Below, piece after piece: positions 45,607 through 56,312 of a stretch of DNA of 64,000 bases (the stretch's first letter is position 1; every line of letters begins with the position of its first letter). Location: contig NC_088788.1 in assembly GCF_949628265.1 (NCBI RefSeq), positions 1,240,001-1,304,000 of the forward strand, given 5' to 3'. The notes under the pieces are model-generated. The model was not told the DNA's origin. It was given only the letters and a program-made list of their open reading frames with translations, and ran no database searches. The stretch comes from Cloeon dipterum. Taxonomy: Eukaryota > Arthropoda > Insecta > Ephemeroptera > Baetidae. The position numbers and the translations under genes were made by a program.

Positions 45607-48600
45607 ATGGACGCAGCCACCTTTCCCGAAGACGTCGTGCAGGTGCTCAGGGAGGAGGGGCTGCTCAACCCCCGCGACCCTGAGACCCCGGTCGTCCGAT
45701 TCGCTTACCCTGCCCAGCTGCAGGTATAATTTTTTTCAACAGGATTTTTAAATTAAAAAAAATTGTTCGAATCAAACGGTAAAAATTCAAATTCTTCGAA
45801 TTTTCTCCAAAATTTCCAGCGCTTGACCTCATTTTCTAGGTAGATATCGATTTCTCTGGTCGAGATTTGTGTAACAACCTATTTTTTTAGTGAAATAAAA
45901 TAGGATTTCAAATAAGGAGACAGTTTTGCAGCCACTATTATAAAAAATTTACAGCGCTTGAAGGATTTTCCAGGATTTTTCAGTACGAATCCTCTTTAAA
46001 GCTACTTGTTTTTCTATTTACTCGGCTCGCGGCAGAGTCAAGTTCATTGTCGCGACTTTTCACCGTACAGCACAGCACGCACTCGACTCAATTGTGTTTG
46101 TTCCCAGTTCCTACGTCACGCACTGTCGCGCTCGAGCAAAACACAGAAGTGCCATTTATTTATTTTGAACCGGCCAGAGCAGAGACTCTCTTCCTTGTTT
46201 CGCAATTATCACTTTCTTTTAAAATAAAATTAAACAGTTTTTTTTCAGTCCAGGAATCCCAGGAAATTGTTTTTTATTTTAACACTGCTCGGGAAAGTTT
46301 GAGAGATAAAAGTCACGTGGAAGTTTCCATTAAGTGCATTTCATGGGATAAAGCAGTGTTTATGTTTACTCTGAAATTTGTAATCTGCGTTGATCCTCTG
46401 CTCGGGTCGTTTCGAAACCAATAATTTATTACATATGCTGGAAAATTCCTTTTACATATAAAACCAGCTGCTCCACATTGCCTTGTTCGTTCACGTGCAT
46501 AAATACGCACGTGTGCGTGGCACAATTCACCTGTTGCATAGTGTTCGAAGCCGCCAACCGATGGCGACACCGTGTACTTTCGTAATTAATTAAAATTTTA
46601 AATATTTTCGCTCTGATTTCAGACTTAATCCTGGTACTGTGTGTTCTTCACTAAATATTCTTTCTTTTAACGTGCTGAAAACCAAAATCGGTTCAGCCAA
46701 TCGCCGTAGAATCGTGAAAAACTATTTTTTGAAATATTGAATCTTTTCCGACGTTTCTACGGCGAATGGCTGGACTGATTTTGGTTTTCAGCACGTCAAA
46801 AGAAAGAAAATTAAGTGAAGAATGCACAATTAGCACAATTGAGTCTAAAATTGTAGCAGAAAGTGCTTTAAAATTAAATTAATTACGAAAGTACACGGTG
46901 GCGCCATCTATTGGCGGCTTCGAACACTAATGGCTAATAAGCCTTGAGTTCTGTTTCTGCAGACGTGCGAGAGAAAAAGCGATAACCTCTCATATTCCAG
47001 CAGGAGCAGCAAATAAATGAACTTTTACACTCACGAAAGGCATTCCTCGTGCACATGCACATTCACGGCCGCTTATCTTTTTGTGGAATTGTATTTATTT
47101 TATATTTAATGGAAGGAAAAAAACCAGATCTCGATATACGGGCCGTGACCTTTCATTTGGTACTCAGACGGCGGGCAGCCAGCCAGCCGGATGTCTCGCC
47201 TCTACTGTGGAGAAATTTCAGAGGTTTATTTTGCACACGTGCGAATTCGCACCGAAGGTCGAATTCATGAGCCGCACGTCCGAATCACGTGAAAGAAAAG
47301 GTGATCAAGGTTTGACTGCTAATTGGACAGGACCGCATTTTATACACATTTTATTGAGATAAAGAAGAATAAAAGAGTTGTTGCGTAATCTTGCTTTGCT
47401 CATCGCGCTGCTGATGCTCTGGCATTGAACCCGCAATGAATGAGAAGATTTGCGCGAACAAAACGCTGCATGCAAGGAAGAAAGGAGCAAAGTGCACGCG
47501 GGATCAAAGGGTTATTCGATGACTTATGATAGTAAAATGTGTGTACCCAACCAACGCACCACGTGTCGTCTTAGAACTAACAAAAATAATAATAAAAATA
47601 AACGTCTGGAGGTCTATAAATATTTGACTGGTTATAGTCCAGCTTTTTTTATTTGTGTATCCGGTTTATTTTTAGGACAGTTTTTCGTCGTTTGACCCTC
47701 AGAGTTACGTTTATTTTGTTGAAAACTAAATAATTTAAAACTGAAGTTCAATTTAAAGAGGATTGATACTGAAAAATCCTTGAAAAATATTTTTAAATGG
47801 TGAGGAGTGTCTCCTTACTTGAAATCCTATTTCATTTTCAAATAATTTTCAATTGACACCATATTTTGTAACATATGCCTTTTCCCGCCAAAAGAATTGC
47901 ATGTTAAATGCCTCTTGTAAGACGCTTGCAACTCTGCTACCGATGTTTGGAGCCTAATTTTGAAGCTAAAGAGTTGATTCAACGATTTGCAGTCGCAGAA
48001 ATTAATCAAAAGTCGATTAAAACCGATTTAAAACACGGAAATAAGAAAATTCTTTGCCGGAAGAATCGTCGACGCTGATTGGCTGACTCAACACGCTTGT
48101 CAGCAGCTCCCGCGGTTGCCTAGCAACAGCTTAATTGTGTTGTGAATTGCGCGGGAGATGCTGACATGCGCGTTGTCAGCCAATCAGCGTCGGGATTTCT
48201 TCAAACAAAGAATTCTTGATGATTTCCGTCTTTTCTTTCGCAATTAAATAGGTTTAATGCAACTTCTCATTGTTTCTGTGCTTATAAATCAATATACCAA
48301 CTCTTTAGCTGCAATTAGACAGCAAACAATGCATGAATTCATCCCTTATAATTCATTTGAAGCCAAAATTACAGAAGTAGCAGAGTAAATATTTGAGAAA
48401 AGTAGCGGAAAATGATGAGGAGTGTCTCCTTTTACTTGAAATTCTATTTTTTTCAAAACAAAGAGGTTTTCGCACAGATCTCGAACAGGGGAATCGAAAT
48501 CTGCTAATAAGAAAATGTGCTCAAGCGCTGTAAAATTTGGAGAAAATTCGAAAATTTATTTGAATAAATTTACTGCCTTTTTTAAAAATGCATCAAGTTA

Positions 48601-51600
48601 TTAAAATAATTTTTAATTGTCGCCCTGTATATCAATCCATTTTAAAATTAAATGATCCACAAACAGGAGGAAATCGACTTCTCGCTGGGCCAAAATGGCT
48701 GCACGGACGAGGAGCTGTTGTCCTTGGTGCGGCACACGATCCGGCGCAGCGTGGACACCGGCCATCCGCACTTCTACAACCAACTCTACGGCGGAACCGA
48801 TCCCTACGGCCTGGCGGGCGCCTGGGTGAGCGAGGCGTGCAACACCAACCAGTACGATCAAATAATATTTAATCTAAAAATGTTTAAAAATTTATATTTT
48901 CATCAGGTACACGTTCGAGGTGGCTCCGACCTTTTCCCTGGCCGAGCATGCTGTTTTGCAGAGAGCCCTCGAGCTGTTCGGCTTCCCCAACGGAGACGGG
49001 ATTTTCGCTCCTGGTTTGTGATATTTTTATTCCAGAAACAATATTTTTTTTAAATGTTTTTCTATCAAGGCGGGAGCATGTCCAACATGTACGGTCTTGT
49101 GCTGGCTCGCTACAGGATGTTCCCTGACGTCAAATTGGACGGTCTGGCCGGACTGCCTCCTTTGGTCGTTTTCACCTCGGAAGACGTGAGTGCTGTTAAT
49201 ATGGTTGTTTCTTTCAGGCCTTTTTAGTAAGGTCTCACGGCCATCCACTGAGGTTAATTCTGCAATGCTAATGCCTTGAAATTTTTATGGAAACCGCGAA
49301 CACAACTGCATGCTCGCACATTTCTCAATTTTATTCATTAAAAGAACAAGTAGTTTTGTGTCAGCGGATTTTTTTTAAAAAATGTCAAAATGGTCGATGG
49401 GCCAATCTCAGGGTACAGTACCCTGAAAAAGGTCGTCAGGGTATTTCAGGTGAAAGTACTAGATAATACCTTTTATTTAAGACCTCTTGACTTAGGATCC
49501 ATCAACCCGTCGAATTAATAGATAATTTTGACCTCCACAATCTCCGCATTAATGAGGAAAAAAATTAAAAATTAATTTTTCTATGGTACCTACCGACCTG
49601 AAACTTGATTTTATTTAATTAAGAGCCAATTTACGTCAACCAGGAGTAAAAAACGCCTAGAAATTCCAAGCGGAAGTTAAAAATCCCGAAAAATTGTCGC
49701 TCTCAATGTTAATAATATGCCAAATTTTAGGCTTCAAACCCTTATAACTCGGCTGTTTTTAAAGTTAATTTCAAAAATCCAGTGTCAAACGACGTGTATT
49801 AATAAAGCACATCACATCAGATAATTCGCAACCCTAAGCCATACCCTGACCCTGAGTCATACCTGAAAAAACGATTTTTCGATTTTGCACCACTTTTCGT
49901 CGCGTGCAAAACCTTTCTAGTCCCTCAATTTTTGAAATAAATGGACGAATTAAATTTCAAAATACGCGTAATTAAATTCCGTAGAGGCTCTGCTTTGTCG
50001 ATTTTTTAATTTCAATCCTGAATTTTTTTCATCCTCTTCGGAAGGTTCTCAAGGTGTAAATTTTGACCATTGGCAGCCAATATCTCAGCCCTAATTATCA
50101 GATTTCAGATCTTTTTAAGCTTTTTTCTCAAATTTGAACTTTTAAACTAGAAAAAAATTCAAAAACCACGTTTTTTAGACCCTGTTGCTTCATTGCGCTG
50201 GCTGTCGCTGTGGCGCTGCTGTCTCGATCGTTCCGTCAAAAATAAATTAATTAATCTTCCTTCCTCGCAGGCGCATTACTCGACCCTGAAGGGCGCGCAC
50301 TGGCTGGGCATCGGCACGCGCAACGTGGTGAAGGTGAAGACTGACGCGGCCGGCTGCATGGACCCCAAGCACCTGGAGCAGTGCATCATCAAAGCGACCC
50401 GCGAGAAGAAGAAGCCATTCGCCGTGGTGGCGACCGCAGGCACCACCGTGCTCGGATCCTTTGACCCGCTCAACCCGCTCGCTGACATCTGCCAGAAACA
50501 CGGACTCTGGCTCCACGTCGACGTAAGCGATTTCGCGCCTTATCTCTCCGTCTGAACACACAAAAAAAAATGCTAACTGAGAAAGGACTTTTTTATAGGC
50601 TTGCTGGGGCGGCAGTCTCATTCTGTCCAGGAAGCATGCGTCTGTCCTTGAGGGAATTGACCGGTGCGTGTTATTTTCGGTCGTAATTTAAACGATCAAT
50701 GTTGTTAATTTTTTTTCAGGGTGGACAGTGTCTCCTGGAATCCGCACAAAATGGTCGGCGCGCCGCTGCAGTGCTCCATGTTCCTCGTCAAACATGAAGT
50801 ATGAAAATTTTATATTAAGATCGTATTTTACGACGTTTCTGAGCCCACCAATCGATTCCTGAGGGTCGAATTAGGTATAATTGGTGTTTTTTCCGACCAA
50901 AAAGTGCAGCGCGATGCGCGAACTATTTTCCCGCCAAAACAATTTGAACGTATTTGCGAGAAGTGCGCATGCGTGAGAGCTGGTTTGAGCACTTGCAGAG
51001 ACGCCATTACAAATGACTTCTTTGTCAAGCTCTGACGCATGCGCACTTCTCGCATTCATAATGTTTCGGCGGGAAAAAAGTTCGCACGGTGCGCTCTGCA
51101 CTTTTTTAACGGAAAAAATATCATTTTTACCTAATTCGACCCTCAGGAATCGATTGGTGAGCTCAGAATCTTCGTCAAAGACAGTCTTTAAATGTTAATA
51201 CCAAAAATTTATTTTCCAGGGTCTTCTCCACCGTTCCAACTCGGCGTCAGCGACGTACCTGTTCCAGCAGGACAAGTTCTACGACGTGACCTACGACTCG
51301 GGCGACAAAAGCGTGCAGTGCGGTCGCAAGGTGGACGCCTACAAGCTGTGGCTGATGTGGCGCAAGCGTGGCGACGAGGGTCTTTCGCGTCTCGTGGACA
51401 ACGCCGTCGACTGCGCGCAGTACTTTGCCAAAATCATTTCGGAGCGGCCCGGCTTTGAACTGGTGCTGCCCGAGTTCCAGTGCACCAACATCTGCTTCTG
51501 GTTCATTCCGTCCAGCATGCGCGACCAGACCAGAGACGAGGCCTGGTGGGATAAGTTGGCCAAGGTATTAATTCTTACTGATTTAAAAAAAATAAAAAAC

Positions 51601-52811
51601 CTATTTAAGACTATAGGTGCAATTTAGTAGGCTTTAATATGTTATTCTCAATTATAAAAATGAAGCTTCGTGAGATAGAAGTGATTTTTTAGACTAATTC
51701 GGCAATTGAAAAATTAGCATTTTTGCCAACATTGTAATCGCCAAATCTCGGGTTTGAGCCAACAGAATTACAAAAACGGCACACCATTCGACTTGTCTCA
51801 ACCTCCCCTAGATATTCGATGCATTTAGGGGGTGATCATCTACCCCCAACAACCCCAATTTGTCTAATTTTTATTCCTCCGTAGTAAAAATTGACTAGAA
51901 AAAATTTGAAATTTCTTATTCTGCGTATTTAGATTTTTATTTTGCACCCTCTAACTCCCTATAAATGGTAAAAGGTGTAGTTTAAGGTTAAGTTGTATAT
52001 ATTTGAGGGAGTTGTGATAGTGAATAAATTTGGCTGAAAGCGATTTTTATCGTTTTTGCAATGCATGGGGTGGAAGGGGATGAGGGTTGATCACCCTAAA
52101 AACCATTTGGCTGTCTAGGGAAGGTTGAGACAAGTCAAACGGTGGGTAGTTTTTACAATTCTGACTGTTTCAACCCAAGATTTGGCCTTCGCAACATTAC
52201 CAAAAAATGAAATTTTCCATTTTTTTGCCAACATTGTGATCGCCATATCTCAAGCTTTGATGGTCAGAATTACAAAAACCGAACACCATTCGACTCGCCT
52301 TAACCTCCCCTAGATAGCCAATGGTGTTTGGGGTGGTTTGGAGGGTTGCTTTTAATTAATTTAAGAGGCCTTTGATCAGTGAGTAAATTTGCTGAAAGCG
52401 ATTTTTCCGTAACTTCAAAGCACGGGGTGGAAGGGGGATGAGGGTTGATCACTCCCAAAACCCTTTGGCTCTCTAGGGGAGGTTAAGACGAGTCGAACGG
52501 TGTGCATTTTATGCAATTCTGTCAGTTAGAATCCGAGATTTAGAGGGTACAAAGTTGGCAAAAATGCAACAATTTGTGTTGAAAAAGCCAAAAGAAAGCG
52601 GATCTGCTACAAAGTTGCTAATTTACAGGTGGCTCCTTTGATGAAGGAGAGGATGGTGCTTCAGGGTGCGGTGATGTTGGGCTACCAGCCGATGGCGCAC
52701 CGGGGCATGGTCAACTTTTTCCGCATGGTGACCACCTGCCAGCCGCCGCCGACGCGCGCCCAAATGGACTTTGTCATCGAGGAAATCGAGCGCCTCGGCG
52801 ACGATCTTTGA
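45607..52811 (+). CDS. PLP-dependent cysteine sulfinate/aspartate decarboxylase
   Basis: Coding exons: 45607-45723, 48667-48851, 48907-49013, 49070-49185, 50271-50522, 50599-50663, 50720-50798, 51220-51564, 52629-52811; 482 residues, all GT-AG and in frame. It is a group II PLP decarboxylase: [34 protein letters not shown] and the lysine motif WNPHKM (K291, Schiff base to PLP). [14 protein letters not shown]...[12 protein letters not shown] matches CSAD strongly along its length. In insects this subfamily includes black, which makes beta-alanine from aspartate for cuticle tanning; vertebrate relatives make hypotaurine. I cannot tell the substrate from sequence alone. No N-terminal targeting signal; cytosolic. 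AATAAA at 52885-52890 ends the transcript. Introns hold copies of at least five repeat families. Confidence 0.93.
46541..46928. repeat. Fold-back element, family C, copy 2
   Basis: Tips GTGTTCGAAGCCGCCAA and TTGGCGGCTTCGAACAC are perfect inverses. The arms continue through GATGGCG.CACCGTGTACTTTCG and GAAAACCAAAATCGGTTCAGCC to a centre near 46735. It lies in intron 1 of the decarboxylase and is far better preserved than the copy at 3299-3683. Confidence 0.92.
47755..48590. repeat. Family F fragments flanking a single-hairpin family B element
   Basis: GGAGTGTCTCCTTACTTGAAATCC near 47803 and GAGTGTCTCCTTTTACTTGAAATTC near 48419 are family F. Between them, about 47930-48330 is a family B element with one hairpin: CGACGCTGATTGGCTGACTC facing TTGTCAGCCAATCAGCGTCG, with GGTTGCCTAGCAAC and GCGCGGGAG inside. 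It therefore appears nested inside an older family F copy. Confidence 0.75.
49380..49525. repeat. Dispersed repeat, family I, intronic
   Basis: CCAATCTCAGGGTACAGTACCCTGAAAAAGGTCGTCAGGG...AACCCGTCGAATT matches 12735-12845. The rest of this intron up to about 50190 shows nothing else I recognise, apart from a family G half-copy at 50188-50245. Confidence 0.6.
50819..51187. repeat. Fold-back element, family A, copy 4
   Basis: Flanked by TTAA (50815-50818) on the left and ending GTCAAAGACAGTCTTTAA. It carries TTTTCCCGCCAAAA near 50928 and CGGCGGGAAAAAA near 51067, and GCGCATGCG-type sites near 50965 and 51037. It lies in intron 7 of the decarboxylase. Confidence 0.88.
51690..52600. repeat. Dispersed repeat, family E, tandem and inverted units
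   Basis: Repeating blocks of about 160-200 bp in both orientations: ACTTGTCTCAACCTCCCCTAGA..., CTAGGGAAGGTTGAGACAAGTCAAACGG, CGCCTTAACCTCCCCTAGATAGCCAATGG, CTCTAGGGGAGGTTAAGACGAGTCGAACGG. Nearly fills the last intron of the decarboxylase. Confidence 0.75.
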
Positions 52812-53340
52812 ATTTCGTTATCCCCAAATTTTAGAACTTAGAGAGCATTTATGTATTTAAGAGAAACATATTATATATATTACTAATAAAATCTATTTAA
52901 AAGTACAACATTTTTTACCAACCAGTTTTTTGAAGAAATATCAGATAGAGAAATTAAATAAAGGTGAGAGATATTTTTGTGTCGCTGCGGCAACAAGGCA
53001 AATCAAGTTAGTGACCCTTTTTTATAGGACAGACACAATAGCCGACAGGGATTTTATTATTTACGACTGCTGCTGCCGGGGGAAATGGGGGACATCAACA
53101 AGGGGTTTTCTTCTAGTTCCCTTTTGATCAGCGCGCACACAATGCCGCCGAGAGCGAGCGGGCGAAGCAGAATGATTGAAGACGCAGCGCAATGCTGGAG
53201 AGGGGAGCGTCGAAGAAAACACATACACAGTCACCGTGCGTGCGTGAGCTGTGCAATAGCGGCCGGCAGCTTCCTCAGCGAGCACTCGTCGGTCTCCTCG
53301 CGACGCGCGACCATCTGCCCTTTTCACCTGGACCAGTCCG
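52812..53340. other. 3'UTR of the decarboxylase, then intergenic DNA
   Basis: AATAAA at 52885-52890, then no recognised gene. Short open frames on both strands around 53061-53372 look like chance. Confidence 0.5.
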
Positions 53341-53396
53341 GAATATATACAAACTACGAACGAACGCACCATTCTCGAAGCTCAAATTTGGTCGCT
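53341..53396 (+). promoter_or_regulatory. Candidate promoter and non-coding first exon for the GPCR gene
   Basis: GGAATATATACAAAC (TATA from about 53343) is followed about 25-30 bases on by GCACCATTCTC, a weak initiator. TTTGGTCGCTG then meets GTGAGTTTTC, a strong donor near 53397. A suitable acceptor (TGTGTTTCAG) lies at about 56244-56253, upstream of the start codon at 56313. This would give a split 5'UTR. Entirely inferred. Confidence 0.3.
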
Positions 53397-53399
53397 GGT

Positions 53400-54990
53400 G
53401 AGTTTTCTTTAGATTTGATTGTAATTTCGTGCAGAGTTAACGGCGAAATGCCGGAAATTATTTAGAATAGTGGCTGGAATTCGGAGTATTGGACGTATTT
53501 GGTGTAAAATGACGCCACTCTGAGCTCATGGCAATGGCATTCATTAATTTTTTTTTTTATTTCAAGGGGATTAAATTTCATCTTTGCTTCTTAATGAAAG
53601 AGGCCCCTTGTGCGGGGAAAAAATTAATTGAATTTTAGCGTTTAGCCAAAAATAATTAATTTCTTCCCTTTGAAAGAGTGGCTTAATCAAGATTAAAATA
53701 GATGAGACTCTTCTTGACCGCGGCGCACTCTTGACTTTTATTAAGAGCACAATTCGATTAAAAGCTAAGACGCATTTAACAAGCATGAATTAGTAAGATA
53801 CGCCTTAATGTCCGGCGTGGGACGGGACGGGGAAAGTCGTCAATAAAAGACAGCCTCGGGCCGCCGCCGAGATGAGCAGATTTAAGTTTTTGAGCTTTGC
53901 CCTTTTGTCGCGCGCGGTGCAAAGTGGCATTTCGTCAAAACTATAGAGCAAATTGATAACATTTTGCATTTTTTACTGGTGTGAAATTAAAAAATAAATA
54001 ATTTTAATTTCTTTCGTTGTGATTTATCCAAAAATTGTGACAAAAATCGTGGTTTACAATGCTCTTTCATAGTATTAAGAAAATTTCAAAAAGATAAAAC
54101 GATTTTTTTATAATTTCTGTTTCCTAATTTAGATTTTGTGAGTTGTTATTTTTATCAAAGTTAGGAAAAGTGACGATATCCCCTCTCATTAATATTTATT
54201 CCACATTCAATATTAAATTGCGCAATCTGAACGCTGATGTCTAGACATTCCTCCTCTTCCGTTGAGTCTAAATCTCGTCGCTGCGTTCGTTCGTTCGTTC
54301 GCAATTAAGTGAGTGCGTGAATTTTTATTGCAAAAGGAAGCGGATGTGGCGAGCAGCTATGAAATCGAATTGCTGGCAATTTTTCTTGTTCTCGTTCTGA
54401 GAGAGGCCATCGAGTCGAGAGTGGCCTAAATGAAATCAATGGAGCGCCCTGTTCTCTCACTGCTCTCTGCTCTCTCCCTCTGGCCGAGAGTGTAATTTAC
54501 ACGGCCGCTGCGTGTAATCACTTCAGCCTGCTCTCCTATCATGTCTGCCAACAATTTTGCTATACACGGCTCTTGTTGCACACTTCAAAAGGCTTTTAAA
54601 GTAAAAGCTCGAAGGAAAATTTGTGGCAGCCTCATCTAAAAATTAGGAAAAAGCTAAAAAATGCCACGATTTGTCGCTTTAAATTTGTGAGAAAATTAAA
54701 ATGTGATCACGACTTATTTCACAATTTAGGCCCTGATTTAACTGCATTTTGGCAACGAATATTTTCCTGGATTCGTTGGTCACTGAAATTTTGCCTCAAT
54801 CTTGAAAGGAAAAAAATTGGAGGAAAATTATTTTTAAAAATTTGCCTTCTAGGTAAAGATAGCAATCAATTTTTGGGTTATGCGGTTTTGATTTCTATTA
54901 AGTTTTCCAATCAGAACTTTTTCCTTCCTGTGGGTTGGACAAATTTTTAATCACAAACTGATAGCCTGATAGCAAACCGCAAACCTGAAT
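53400..54990. other. Non-coding DNA, probably GPCR 5' intron
   Basis: No coding frame recognised. (CGTT)n near 54285 is a short simple repeat. Confidence 0.4.
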
Positions 54991-54993
54991 TAA

Positions 54994-55877
54994 AACTGTC
55001 TCTGACGAAATTTCTGAGAGGTCGAATTAGGTAAAGTGGATATTTTTTCCGAGAAAAACGTCCAATGCGACGTGCGAACTTTTTTCCCGCCAAAACGGTC
55101 TCTTTACAAGTGGTCAAACCAGCTCTGACGCATGCGCACTTCACGCATTTACATTCATATTGTTTTGGCGGGAAAAAAATTCGCACGTCGCGCTCGACAT
55201 TTTGGTCAGAAAAACATCCATTTTACCTAAATCGACCCTCAGGAATCGATTGGTGAGCTCAGAAACTTCGTCAAAGACGTTATTCAACTGAAAAATTCGG
55301 TAAATGTGGGCGTGGTTCCTAGGAACTTTTAAGAATGAGGCGTGGCACGCGTTGCAAAGCTCGGCGTAATCGTAAAATTGTGAGAATAATCGATGGAATT
55401 TTGGGAATGGAGGGCGTGTTTTCCGGAGAACGGAAAAGGAGGCGTGGCATGAAAAACATTTAACGATTTTACTGAGAAAACTGTGGAATCTCGAATAGGG
55501 GGCGTGAATTTTAGGAAAATTACAAAAGATGTCTTGGAACGTGTCACAAAGAGCGGGAAAATAAACGAACTCGACTGAGAATTCACTGAAAATTTCGTTA
55601 TGGGGGCGTGGTTTTCCGGAAAATTTAAATTGGAGGCTTAGCATGCGTTGGAAAGTGCAGGAAATCAGTAAAATTTTTAAATTTAACTCAAAAATGGCGG
55701 GAATTTAGAAATGAAAGCGTGTTTCTCAGGAACTTTAATGAAGTGGCGATTTGCGCAGAGCGCAGGAAAATCGTAAAATTGGCATTTGAACAGCATCTTT
55801 GAATAAATCAAACTCAATTCGACCTTTAAAAATCGATTACTGTGCTCAGAAACTTCAGCAAAGACATGTAGCAGTCT
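54994..55877. repeat. Fold-back element, family A, longest copy
   Basis: Flanked by TTAA on both sides (54990-54993 and 55878-55881). The left part to about 55285 is the usual hairpin with TTTCCCGCCAAAA and TTTTGGCGGGAAA. The body (55285-55810) has spaced GGGCGTGGTT, AGGCGTGGCA and TTTCCGGA motifs and some matches to 6820-7145. The right tip AATCGATTACTGTGCTCAGAAACTTC...GTCTT repeats the right end of the hairpin. No transposase is encoded. Confidence 0.85.
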
Positions 55878-56312
55878 TTAAATCTTTTTAAATGGCTTTA
55901 ATAACAAATTTTTATTTAAAAAGTGGAATTTTTCACGAGCAAAGTTTTAGTAATCATGTTTGGTTACACGGCATGAGGGATATAGTTTGTTTTTGTTGGT
56001 GGTCCATCACATCACGCAGCTGCAAAAAGGCGTCTCTGCATGGAAAAGGAAACGTGAATTATTTTGGGCGCATCGCCCTCGGCCGTGATTTATTTTCAAA
56101 ATTTTATGGCCGGCTCGCATATTCCAGCCGCAGCGCAGAGCGAGTGACAAAATATTTTAAAACGGCCGCCGAACCAAAACACGCATAACCACATGGTATA
56201 AATTCATTCATTTGTGTTCTGTTTTTGCAAAATGTTTTTGTATATGTGTTTCAGACAGCATGTAAAGCACGTTCGGCGGAAGAGGAACAAAACCAAATTC
56301 TTTCCCACGAAC

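Noticed and set aside
55141-55644. Minus-strand open frame of 167 codons with repeated C-H-A-S-F and F-P-K-F-H phrases
   Set aside because: It lies wholly in the family A repeat body; the phrases come from the repeated GGCGTGGC DNA motifs. No homologous protein is recognised.
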